Source: Nitrospiraceae bacterium
Lineage (GTDB): Bacteria; Nitrospirota; Nitrospiria; Nitrospirales; Nitrospiraceae
DNA: 64,000 nt
NCBI GenBank assembly: GCA_019637075.1
Contig: JAHBWI010000003.1
Span: forward strand, 558,001 to 622,000
Direction of reading: 5' to 3'
Below, one piece after another: positions 42,402 to 50,328 of this stretch (the first letter of the stretch is position 1; the number at the start of each line of letters is the position of its first letter). The notes under the pieces are model-generated. The model saw only the letters and a list, made by a program, of their open reading frames with translations, did not search any database and was not told the DNA's origin. The position numbers and the translations under genes were made by a program.

Positions 42402-43856
42402 CTATGGCTTGGTGCTATCGGCGTTGAACTCTTCCAGGATGCGCTTCGCGTCGTCGCGGGGCAGCCCCTTGAGATATCCCTTGGCTTTGGGGAGATCGAC
42501 GGAAACGCCTTGCCCCTTACCATAGATCCGGGCGAGCGCCACCTTGGATGGGACGACTCCATCACCGGCCGTGTTATCGAGGAACGTGAGGATCCATTGA
42601 CCATGGGGAGGTAATTGACTGTCGAGCCCTTGTTCGTAGAGCCGCACCAGCGCGTCGTGTGCCGCGTCGTTGAGGGCATAGGCTTCTCTGAGAAGAACGG
42701 GGAGCGCATCGGCCGTGCGGCCGAGCTTCAGCAGCGTGGTGCCGACGGTGGCGCCGTTCCGGTCGCGATCGAGATCCGGGAAATCCAGCCAAATCTGTTC
42801 GCAATAGTCGCGAAAGGCGTCGGCGGCTGCTTTGGATTGTTTCGTCTGGAGTGAACCCTTCACCGCAGCCAATCGTCGGAGTTGCGTGAGGGCTTGGGCG
42901 GCCTCCGGCAGCCCTTGCTCAAAGGCGCGGGACCACCACGTGATGGCCATGACTTGGTTCTTCTCCACGCCTTGGCCCGATCGGTAGGCGTTGCCGAGGA
43001 AATATTGAGCCTTGGCCAATCCGGCCAGGGCGGCGGCTTCGAGTTCCTGGGTGGCATCCTTTTCCTTGCCCGCCAGTTTCAACACCAGCCCCAATCGGTA
43101 ATGGGCTTCTGCGAAATCCGGTTTCCGACGCAGTGCTTCCTGGTAGGCCTGGATGGCCGACTGCACGTTGCCGCGTGTGTATTGGATCGTGCCGAGGCTG
43201 TAGTGCGCCTGTGTCAGCGAGGGGTCGAGTTTGATGGCTTCCTGGAGCTCGCTGACGGCGTTTCGCCACTCCTGCTTGGCCATCAGCGCGGTCCCAAGCT
43301 CCGCGTGCGCTTGGGCAGCGGTCGGGTGAAAACGAAGCGCCGTTCGGTATTCGTCGATGGCCCCATCGGTCTCCCCGAGTTGGAAGAGTGCGTTGGCCAG
43401 CTTCAGCCTTGGTTCCAGGGCATCCGGTTCCAGTTGCAGCAGTTTCCGGGAATGGGCCACGACATCCAGCGGTGGAAGCGCTACCGGAGATATCGGCGCA
43501 GCCGGAGACGCCGCCACTGCTGCCGGCTCTGCGGCGGAAGGCGGCGGGGGTGGTACGGCTGCGGCTGCCGGTGGTGGCGGAGGACTGGTTGGGGAGACTG
43601 GCGCCGACGGTGGCGGTGGCACCGGCGAAGGCTCAGATGGTGTAACGGCCGCGCCAGCCGGAGGTGCAGGCGGCGTCGGCGGTGGCCCAACGGGAATCGC
43701 AGCTTCGTGGGGCTCGGAGGGGAGTCGTTCTTCTTGAATCTGGGTCGATTCCGAGGCGGCCGGAAGGTCTTGGGCCGCGGCAGATGAATGGGCGAGGCAC
43801 AGGGCGGCAGTCAGTAGCCATGCGCCTGCAGATGCAATCTCTCGTAAGGGGACCAT
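42402..43856 (-). CDS. Secreted TPR/Sel1-repeat protein with a Pro-rich linker
   Basis: ATG 43856 gives a signal peptide (MVPLREIASAGAWLLTAALC... AAAQ); a TTG seven codons upstream is an alternative. A long Pro/Ala linker (repeats such as PPPPPAAAA) spans about residues 45-130. Then come about four TPR units (for example AQAHAELGTALMAKQEWRNA and AEAHYRLGLVLKLAGKEKDA) and Sel1-like units (AQYFLGNAYRSGQGVEKN; ARIYGKGQGV). Such repeats bind protein partners in the periplasm. It is cotranscribed with the CHASE2 regulator and may present a signal to its periplasmic domain; that link is inference. Confidence 0.85.
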   Translation of the reverse strand: MVPLREIASAGAWLLTAALCLAHSSAAAQDLPAASESTQIQEERLPSEPHEAAIPVGPPPTPPAPPAGAAVTPSEPSPVPPPPSAPVSPTSPPPPPAAAAVPPPPPSAAEPAAVAASPAAPISPVALPPLDVVAHSRKLLQLEPDALEPRLKLANALFQLGETDGAIDEYRTALRFHPTAAQAHAELGTALMAKQEWRNAVSELQEAIKLDPSLTQAHYSLGTIQYTRGNVQSAIQAYQEALRRKPDFAEAHYRLGLVLKLAGKEKDATQELEAAALAGLAKAQYFLGNAYRSGQGVEKNQVMAITWWSRAFEQGLPEAAQALTQLRRLAAVKGSLQTKQSKAAADAFRDYCEQIWLDFPDLDRDRNGATVGTTLLKLGRTADALPVLLREAYALNDAAHDALVRLYEQGLDSQLPPHGQWILTFLDNTAGDGVVPSKVALARIYGKGQGVSVDLPKAKGYLKGLPRDDAKRILEEFNADSTKP

Positions 43857-44276
43857 GGTATCGGAAGCCGTCTCCAATGCCTAAACACCCTTTTATATAC
43901 CATACGCGCAAACGACAACAACTCTTGGCTTGCCGTTCCGAAGGGGCAATGGCGAAGAAGATATCTGTTTGCCTGGGGCTCTGTTGTGGCAGGCAGGTCA
44001 GATAGGGCGTATTCGACGGTACAGACCTCGTGGAGAAGCGGTGGGTTGCATTATGGAGGAGATATACGTATTATGGCTGAATGGTGATGCCTACGCGTAG
44101 TTATTCTTAAATCAAGTTAGCCGTGTTTCACGGTCCTGCCGGTGTCCAGCCGGTCGGAGCGTGGGGCGCACCGTGAAGTCGTGCGCGGTTCCATCCAGTC
44201 TTCCTTCAGATTCATGTGACAGCCGGAGGATTTTGCGCCGGCCGGGGCGATACGGCACAGCGGTTGGATGGGCTCC
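43857..44276. other. Divergent gap with an inverted repeat
   Basis: About 420 bases separate the TPR gene and the GMC gene. It is AT-richer than its surroundings. TTCACGGT (44127-44134) is repeated inverted as ACCGTGAA (44170-44177), 35 bases apart, with smaller GC-rich repeats between. Two tiny frames (14-16 codons, from 43949 and 44052) are too short to support. Confidence 0.35.
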
Positions 44277-45908
44277 ATGTTTATTGATGCCAGGGAAGTC
44301 GAGTTCGGCGCCGTTATCAAGAGTGATGTCTGCATTGTCGGCGGCGGGATCGCCGGGTTGACGCTGGCTCGAGAACTCGACCGGCGAGGCATCGATACCT
44401 GTCTTCTTGAAAGCGGCGGGCTCTCACCGGACCGTGCCATCAGGGATCTTTCACGCGGCGAGAACGTGGGGGTGCCCTACGAGGTGGCGGAGGGGTCGCG
44501 GAGCCGCTACCTGGGTGGAGGGACCAATGCCTGGGACGGACGATGCCAGCCGCTGGACGACCAGGATTTTCGTATTCGCGATTGGGTGCCCAACAGCGGG
44601 TGGCCGATCGGGCCTGACGACCTCAAACCCCACTACGACCAGGCGCAGACCGCCCTGGGCCTCGGCCCCAACTCCTACGATCTTCGAAGCTGGGTTGATC
44701 GACTGGCGCGAGCTGACGTGCGCCGCCTCCCGCTCCCAGCCGGCCGCGTGACAGACAGCCTCTCGCAGTTCAGTTCGCCGGAATCGTTTGGATCTCTTTA
44801 CCATCGGGCCTTGGACCGGGCCGCGCACCTTCGAGTCTTTCTCTATGCCACTGTCGTCGAGATCGAAACCGACCCAGCTGCGGTTGCGGCGCGGCGGGCG
44901 ATCGTCTTTTCTCTCAAGGGACGCAAGATGACGGTCACGGCCAGGATTTTCGTGCTGGCCGCGGGAGCGATCGAAAATGCCAGGATCTTGCTGGCTTCGA
45001 ACAAGACCAGACGCGCGGGTTTGGGGAATAGCTATGACCTGGTCGGACGCTACTTCATGGACCACCCGTCCGTGCTTGCCGGTGAGGTGAGGTTCGTCGA
45101 TGGTTGGAAGAACAACCGGCTGTATGACGAGCGATTCAACCGGTGCGATCCCGATGTGGCGGTAGAGGGAGTCAGCTTCGCGGGGTACTGTCACTTGGCG
45201 TCTGACCTACAGCGGGAGGAACGCCTGCTGAATTCGAGTATTTGGTTCTCCTCCGTATACGTGGGCGAGCATCCGGCTGTCACCAATGCGCTCGAGGGGC
45301 TCAGGCGCCGGGTCGTGGACGGCGAGGGGCCGCGCGAGCGCCTGACCGATCTGCTGACTCGATTGGCCTCTCACCCGAAAGAGGCGTTGCAGACTCTCCT
45401 TGCGCGCTGGTTGGGCGTGAGACAGAAAGTCAGTCGTGTTCACTTACGCGCGCTGGTCGAGCCGGTTCCCGATGCGGAAAGTCGCGTCACGCTGTCGGAG
45501 GAACAAGATGAATTGGGCACCGCGCGGGTTCGCGTTCGATGGCGATTGGATGCGTTGGCACAGCGAACGTTGGATCGCACCTGTGCGATTTTTGCGGAGG
45601 AACTGGAGCGGGCCGGCGTGGCAAAAGTGACGCTCGGGCCGAAGCTCGAGGGAAAGGATTGGCAGAGCCAGATCGACTTTGCGTCGAATCAGCACCAAAT
45701 GGGTACTACCCGGATGCATGATTCGCCGCGGGCCGGCGTCGTCGATCGGTACGGTCTTGTCCACGGTATGCGGAATCTCTACGTCGCGGGTGGGTCTGTG
45801 TTCCCGACGGCCGGCGCCGGTCCGCCGTCGCTGACCGTGGTCGCGTTGGCCCTGCGGATGGCGGATCGGCTGATCGATGAGTTGAAGCCGGGAGGTAGGC
45901 TGAGATAG
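44277..45908 (+). CDS. GMC-family FAD-dependent oxidoreductase
   Basis: This enzyme of about 543 residues oxidises an alcohol or sugar with FAD. The N-terminal Rossmann motif is DVCIVGGGIAGLTLARELDRRG with the ribose-binding Glu in CLLESGG. YLGGGTNAWDGRCQP contacts the flavin. The C-terminal GMC part has NQHQMGTTRMHDSP, in which a His is the usual base, and LYVAGGSVFPTAGAGPPSLT. ATG 44277 is chosen over ATG 44268 because the protein then opens MFIDAREV, like relatives; neither has a good ribosome site. It stands alone and its substrate is unknown; sugar or polyol oxidation would be in line with the family. Confidence 0.88.
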   Translation: MFIDAREVEFGAVIKSDVCIVGGGIAGLTLARELDRRGIDTCLLESGGLSPDRAIRDLSRGENVGVPYEVAEGSRSRYLGGGTNAWDGRCQPLDDQDFRIRDWVPNSGWPIGPDDLKPHYDQAQTALGLGPNSYDLRSWVDRLARADVRRLPLPAGRVTDSLSQFSSPESFGSLYHRALDRAAHLRVFLYATVVEIETDPAAVAARRAIVFSLKGRKMTVTARIFVLAAGAIENARILLASNKTRRAGLGNSYDLVGRYFMDHPSVLAGEVRFVDGWKNNRLYDERFNRCDPDVAVEGVSFAGYCHLASDLQREERLLNSSIWFSSVYVGEHPAVTNALEGLRRRVVDGEGPRERLTDLLTRLASHPKEALQTLLARWLGVRQKVSRVHLRALVEPVPDAESRVTLSEEQDELGTARVRVRWRLDALAQRTLDRTCAIFAEELERAGVAKVTLGPKLEGKDWQSQIDFASNQHQMGTTRMHDSPRAGVVDRYGLVHGMRNLYVAGGSVFPTAGAGPPSLTVVALALRMADRLIDELKPGGRLR

Positions 45909-45932
45909 TTCCCCGGCCGGCCCGGCTCTGTT

Positions 45933-46631
45933 TCAGGTCGACCAATAGCCCAGGATCACGACGAGCAGGGCCAAAATACTAAGGAGGCCCAAAATCACAT
46001 AGCGCCACCAGAACAGTTGGTTGTGCAGCGGCAGAAAGCCCAGGCTGACTCCCTCTGCGAGCAGCCAATTGCGGAACTCCTGCGGAGCGATTACGGCCAA
46101 TCCCCGCTGTTCGCATGAGGCAATGAAGCGATCCACGATCGCTTCCCTCACCGACGAGCGAATGAACGCATCGAGCCATCCCGGCATCCAGATCCGGTCG
46201 AGAATCTTCCCCAACCATTTGTCCAGCAGTCTGCCGTATTGCGCGCGTATTTTCTGAATCGACTCGCCCTGCCCTTGATCGAATCCCGTGATGGCCGGGA
46301 GCGTATGCAGCCAGGCGCGCAAAGTCTGTTCGAGCTGTTCGACCGTTGCGGCGGCGGCATGGAGAAACCCGGCTACGGCACCTCCGCCGGCGCCCAGTAG
46401 CGCATAGAGCGCGGTCAGCGACCATGCTCCCACCTGGCTCCAGAGGCCTTGCTTGGAAACAGACCAGGTATAAAACAGCGCGGCCCCGACCATCAGGAGG
46501 GCGGCGAAGAGGGCATGGATCGGCAGGGCCCAGACGAGCGAGCGCAGGAAACTGCGGGGCAAGGCGTTGGCGGATCGGTGCGTCGGCTGATCCGACTCGG
46601 CCAGTGTGGGGGCGGCGGGGCGGCTATCCAC
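45933..46631 (-). CDS. Unknown membrane protein coupled to the HIT gene
   Basis: GTG 46631 overlaps the stop of the HIT gene by eight bases and gives a 232-residue protein; the longer frame from 46721 would lie inside the HIT gene. It has two close N-terminal membrane helices (LPIHALFAALLMVGAALFY; LTALYALLGAGGGAVAGFL), a helical soluble middle (ESIQKIRAQYGRLLDKWLGK), and a C-terminal helix (YVILGLLSILALLVVILGY). The Gly-rich second helix is like those of small pore or assembly proteins. I do not know the family. Translation is coupled to the HIT protein. Confidence 0.65.
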   Translation of the reverse strand: MDSRPAAPTLAESDQPTHRSANALPRSFLRSLVWALPIHALFAALLMVGAALFYTWSVSKQGLWSQVGAWSLTALYALLGAGGGAVAGFLHAAAATVEQLEQTLRAWLHTLPAITGFDQGQGESIQKIRAQYGRLLDKWLGKILDRIWMPGWLDAFIRSSVREAIVDRFIASCEQRGLAVIAPQEFRNWLLAEGVSLGFLPLHNQLFWWRYVILGLLSILALLVVILGYWST

Positions 46632-47061
46632 GTTGATGGTGCGCGTTCCACCTCGCGCGTAGACGCTCGATGAGGGCTGCCTGAGCGTTGGGTTCCATCG
46701 CGAGCGGGGCATGTGCCACACGCCAGACCGGCTCCAGCGGGGCCGGATCGCGGTGCAAGCGGGGAATCAGATGCCAGTGAATATGCGGCAACTGGTTCCC
46801 CAAGAGTTCGTAGTTGATCTTGGCCGCCTGGAAGATGTCGGACAGGACACCCGCCATGGCGGACACGTCTTCGATCAGTCGAGCCCGTTCGGCCGATGTC
46901 AGATGAAAGAGTTCGGTCGCATGCCGTTGCAGCACGAGCACGGTCCAACCGGGAAAGAATTGATCATCGTGGAGATAGGCGTGGGTGATGCCGCATTCTG
47001 TAATGAAACGATCGGCGAAAGGCCAGGTACCCAGGCAGGCTTTGCAGTCCGGCGTGACCAT
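46624..47061 (-). CDS. HIT family protein
   Basis: This 145-residue protein has the histidine-triad motif HIHWHLIPR; the middle His is the nucleophile that forms an adenylated intermediate. HIT enzymes split nucleotide phosphoramidates or dinucleoside polyphosphates. The fold markers FPGWTVLVLQRH and ELFHLTSAERARL are in place. Two Cys (DCKACLG) near the start may bind zinc with the His residues, as in some HIT proteins. It is 2 bases downstream of the next gene and coupled to the membrane protein after it. Confidence 0.9.
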   Translation of the reverse strand: MVTPDCKACLGTWPFADRFITECGITHAYLHDDQFFPGWTVLVLQRHATELFHLTSAERARLIEDVSAMAGVLSDIFQAAKINYELLGNQLPHIHWHLIPRLHRDPAPLEPVWRVAHAPLAMEPNAQAALIERLRARWNAHHQRG

Positions 47062-47063
47062 GG

Positions 47064-47678
47064 TTATCGCAGGGTACGCGCTTCTTCCTCCGTGATGAGT
47101 CCCTTCTTGAGCAGCAACTGAATCAGTTTGTCGGTGCTGGTTTTCTGTTGGGAGGAGCCCGCCGTTGCCTCGCCGCCTTTCGCTTTCGGCGGCTCGCGTT
47201 TCAATCCAAGCACTCGGAAGGACGGGGTGAAGACGGCGACGTAATCACGATTACGGATCCGGACCGCCGCGGGGGGACTTTCGGTATAAGGTGTGAGGTC
47301 CGGTCGCCCCCCGGCGGGAATTCTAAAGAACGGTTTGCCGTCCTCGGTTTCACCGTCTTGACCCAGTATCTCCATCCGCACGAGCAGAGACTCGTTTTTC
47401 AGCGGCTCACGTTCCTCGCCAGCAATGTTCGTGATGCGATCCAACACGACGACCAACGAGTCCGCGATGAAGGCTTCACCGGAGGTATTGCGCACACTCA
47501 CATTGTATCGGTATTCGCTGGAGAAATTGTCGCGACTCATGAGAGTCACGACGGCGCTTGCCTTGCCGGTGAGGTCCGTCAGCTGGTCTACGGAGCTTGC
47601 TCTTCCGTCCGACGCCAGACCGATGAAGATGGTCGTGGCGATCAAGGCTAAGAGTCCCGCGCGTTGCATCCTGCTCAT
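47064..47678 (-). CDS. Secreted protein of unknown function, 204 aa
   Basis: ATG 47678 with GGGAGG upstream gives a signal peptide (MSRMQRAGLLALIATTIFIGLA... GRA), which the much longer frame to 48197 would bury. The mature protein is beta-rich (YRYNVSVRNTSGEAFIADSLVVVLD; VRIRNRDYVAVFTPSFRVLG). It ends in a short helical unit, KLIQLLLKKGLITEEEARTL, like the SHOCT-type tails and the tails of some porins in which a KGxITxEE motif recurs. It is cotranscribed with the HIT gene. The function is unknown. Confidence 0.75.
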   Translation of the reverse strand: MSRMQRAGLLALIATTIFIGLASDGRASSVDQLTDLTGKASAVVTLMSRDNFSSEYRYNVSVRNTSGEAFIADSLVVVLDRITNIAGEEREPLKNESLLVRMEILGQDGETEDGKPFFRIPAGGRPDLTPYTESPPAAVRIRNRDYVAVFTPSFRVLGLKREPPKAKGGEATAGSSQQKTSTDKLIQLLLKKGLITEEEARTLR

Positions 47679-47761
47679 GGGTGCCTCCCGGACCGGCTCA
47701 TTTCCCGAGCAGCATAGCAAAACCCGGCACTCAGTGCGAGCGGAACTGGCGCGGCGCGACC

Positions 47762-47791
47762 TTGACACCCTCTTTTGGTGGACGATATTCT
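47762..47791 (+). promoter_or_regulatory. Promoter of the HD/YjbQ/HtrA unit
   Basis: TTGACA (47762-47767) and TATTCT (47786-47791) with an 18-base spacer; GATATT two bases earlier is an alternative -10. The start would be near 47798, 33 bases before the ATG at 47831. Confidence 0.55.
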
Positions 47792-47830
47792 GGCCCTCGC
47801 ATTGATCCACGTACGCGCTGTCAACCCTCC

Positions 47831-48703
47831 ATGCCGAAGCCTCAGGCCAATCGCGCACCCCTGCTGGTATCTCGTGCCCTCGCGACCAGGTTACTCCGTC
47901 TCTACGACTATCCGCACCCTCACCACCGCGGCCGAATGATTCGCGGATACGATTGCCCCCATGCGCTGCGGACGGCCAGGATGTGTGCGGCCGTCGCTCA
48001 GCGATTGGGCCATGGGCCGGAGCGTGTTCGACAATATCAGATTGCTTGTTTGCTGCACGATCTGGGGCGGGCGGGGTTGGACCGACGGCTTTTCGGGCGC
48101 ATCTGGTCCTGGGCGCGCTCGCACGGCGTCCCCACGAGGCCGCGTGAGTGGCGGGCTCGGCATCCGAAGACGCCCTATGGCCGGGAAACCGAAGCATTCC
48201 TCCGCCTCCACAAGGCCGCGCTCGAGGCCGAGGGCATTTGCATGGATCGCTGGGGCTGCGAACAGGTGGAAATGCGGCTCGGATACGCGCGCCGCTTGGC
48301 TCGCTGTCTGAAAACGGTCAAACCGTCGCTCAGAGACCTCGGGGTGATCTGGTCGGGGTGGATGGGCACGGTCATGCTCTATTACTACTACCCGGAAAAG
48401 TTGGCTCGATCTCGTCCGTGGGTGAAACAACTCGGAGAAGTGTTGGTCGCTTGCGAGCAATTCGAAGCCTACAGCAACCAACGGCGAGGGCGCGACTATT
48501 ATGTGCGGAAGCAGGAAAAGTTATCGGACGCCTTTGCCTATCTGGATGAGCTCAAGCGCGAAGGCATCCTGAGTGCCGCGGTCGTCGAGGCCCTACGCGG
48601 CTTAACGGCTGAAGGCGCCTTCGATGCCGTTCTTGAGGAAGCCCGTGGCCGCGCCATCACCGGCGGGGAGCGGCGTCTCTTACGGCAAATGACAGGAGGA
48701 TAA
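47831..48703 (+). CDS. HD-domain phosphohydrolase-like protein
   Basis: ATG 47831 gives 290 residues. CPHALRTARMC and CLLHDLGR place the first His and the His-Asp pair of an HD metal site; PYGRETEAFLRLHKAALEAEG follows where HD-GYP proteins have their GYP region, but a GYP triplet is absent. A c-di-GMP phosphodiesterase role is therefore possible but not supported by the motif. The C-terminal 100 residues are helical and basic. The frame upstream to 47681 crosses the promoter. It starts a unit with yjbQ (4 bases after) and the HtrA gene. Confidence 0.82.
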   Translation: MPKPQANRAPLLVSRALATRLLRLYDYPHPHHRGRMIRGYDCPHALRTARMCAAVAQRLGHGPERVRQYQIACLLHDLGRAGLDRRLFGRIWSWARSHGVPTRPREWRARHPKTPYGRETEAFLRLHKAALEAEGICMDRWGCEQVEMRLGYARRLARCLKTVKPSLRDLGVIWSGWMGTVMLYYYYPEKLARSRPWVKQLGEVLVACEQFEAYSNQRRGRDYYVRKQEKLSDAFAYLDELKREGILSAAVVEALRGLTAEGAFDAVLEEARGRAITGGERRLLRQMTGG

Positions 48704-48707
48704 TGGG

Positions 48708-49130
48708 ATGCCGGTCAAGACGATCCCCTTGCGGGTCTCGATGCAAGGGGGAACCAGGTTCGAGAACATTACGGCCTCGGTGCACAAGGCCCTGGCGGAC
48801 AGCGCGCTGCGAGCCGGCATCGTCACGATCTTCATCCGGCATACCACGGCATCGGTGCTGATCATCGAAGATGAGCCGGGCATTCGCGCCGATACGGCGG
48901 AGATCTGGAGTCGGCTCATTCCGGCCGATCCGACGTGGCAACACAACACGCGCAATGCCGGGGAAGACAACGGGCATAGTCATCTGCGCGGGCAACTCCA
49001 AGGCCAGTCTGTGACGATTCCCTTTGCGGAGGGCGCGATGCTTCTTGGCACGTGGCAACAACTCGTGGTCCTGGATTTCGATACGCGAGCACGGACGCGC
49101 GAGGTCATCGTGCAGGTGATCGGTGAGTAG
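48708..49130 (+). CDS. YjbQ family protein (UPF0047, secondary thiamine-phosphate synthase-like)
   Basis: The 140-residue protein is a full-length member of the YjbQ family, small enzymes that form trimers and can weakly make thiamine phosphate. The conserved motifs IFIRHTTASVLI (His and Thr of the active site), HNTRNAGEDNGHSHLRGQL (two His) and GTWQQLVVLDFD are all in place. AGGAGG precedes the ATG. The true role of the family is open; its position before a protease and the proteasome locus does not explain it. Confidence 0.92.
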   Translation: MPVKTIPLRVSMQGGTRFENITASVHKALADSALRAGIVTIFIRHTTASVLIIEDEPGIRADTAEIWSRLIPADPTWQHNTRNAGEDNGHSHLRGQLQGQSVTIPFAEGAMLLGTWQQLVVLDFDTRARTREVIVQVIGE

Positions 49131-49134
49131 CCAG

Positions 49135-50250
49135 ATGCCTGAGGTTCGCGCGAAGCGCGTCACCAAGATAGGGTCGCTGGCGGCGGTTGTCTGGCTGACC
49201 TTGAGCGCACTGTCTCCGGTGGCCGGGGCCTATGATGCGGCGGACGGCTCTCTGCGGGCGCAACAGGCTGTGTCGTCGGACCTGAGTCCGGAGGAGCAGG
49301 CCACCATTTCGGTGTTCGAGCGAGCCACCCGGTCGGTCGTGTTCATTGCCAATACGGCTATGCAGCGTGATCCATGGTCGTTTAACCTCTTCGAAGTGCC
49401 GCAGGGATCAGGAACCGGGTTCGTCTGGAGCAAGCAAGGCCACATCGTCACCAACTTTCACGTCGTCTACGGAGCCGATGCCATCACGGTGACCTTGGCT
49501 GATCGCACGGAATACAAGGCCAAGCTCGTCGGTGCGGATCCTGATCATGATGTCGCCGTGTTGCAGATCCAGGCCCCTGATTCTTCGCTCCAGCCCATTT
49601 CGATCGGCAGTTCCCAGAGCCTGCGGGTCGGCCAGAAAGTCCTCGCGATCGGCAATCCCTTCGGTCTGGACCATACGCTGACTACGGGTGTGGTCAGTGC
49701 CTTGGGCCGCACGATCAAGTCCATGAGCAACCGCACGATTGAAGGAGTGATCCAGACGGACGCCGCCATCAATCCCGGAAATTCCGGTGGACCGTTACTG
49801 GATAGCGTCGGCCGGTTGATCGGCGTCAACACGCAGATCGTCAGTCCCAGCGGGGCCTTCGCTGGTATCGGTTTCGCGGTCCCGGTGGATACCGTGGCGC
49901 GCATCGTGCCCGAGTTGATGAAGCACGGCAAATTGATCAGGCCGGGGCTGGGCGTCTCGCTCGTGCCGGACGCCATGGCTCGCCGGTGGGGCGTGCAGGG
50001 GCTCGCGATCGGCAAGGTGGGGCGGGGTAGCGCGGCGGAACGCGTCGGGCTTCGTGGGGCGCGTGAAACGCTGGGCGGACGCATCGAACTCGGAGACGTG
50101 ATTGTGGGGGTGGACGGACGATCGGTCGAGACCATCGACGATCTCATGGATATTATGGAGCAGCACAAAGTCGGGGATCAGGTCACCGTGGATTTCATGC
50201 GCGGCAACCGACGACAACAGGTGGTCGTGACCCTCCAGCCGGTCAACTGA
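49135..50250 (+). CDS. HtrA/DegP-like periplasmic serine protease
   Basis: The product (371 residues) has a signal peptide (VWLTLSALSPVAGA), a trypsin-like domain and one PDZ domain. The triad is His in IVTNFHVVYGA, Asp in DPDHDVAVLQI and Ser in NPGNSGGPLL. The PDZ domain near 260-370 (RPGLGVSLVPDAMARRWGVQ; GDVIVGVDGRSVETIDDLMD) selects substrates. Having one PDZ, it resembles DegS-type proteases, but it has no clear membrane anchor after signal cleavage. GTG 49123, overlapping the YjbQ stop, is another possible start. It degrades misfolded proteins in the periplasm. Confidence 0.92.
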   Translation: MPEVRAKRVTKIGSLAAVVWLTLSALSPVAGAYDAADGSLRAQQAVSSDLSPEEQATISVFERATRSVVFIANTAMQRDPWSFNLFEVPQGSGTGFVWSKQGHIVTNFHVVYGADAITVTLADRTEYKAKLVGADPDHDVAVLQIQAPDSSLQPISIGSSQSLRVGQKVLAIGNPFGLDHTLTTGVVSALGRTIKSMSNRTIEGVIQTDAAINPGNSGGPLLDSVGRLIGVNTQIVSPSGAFAGIGFAVPVDTVARIVPELMKHGKLIRPGLGVSLVPDAMARRWGVQGLAIGKVGRGSAAERVGLRGARETLGGRIELGDVIVGVDGRSVETIDDLMDIMEQHKVGDQVTVDFMRGNRRQQVVVTLQPVN

Positions 50251-50328
50251 CCCGGCCGGTTCCTCGCGACGCCGCTGCTCGCCCCTGTGTTAGGATGACT
50301 GGAATTCAAAGTACGAGGAGGAATTGTT

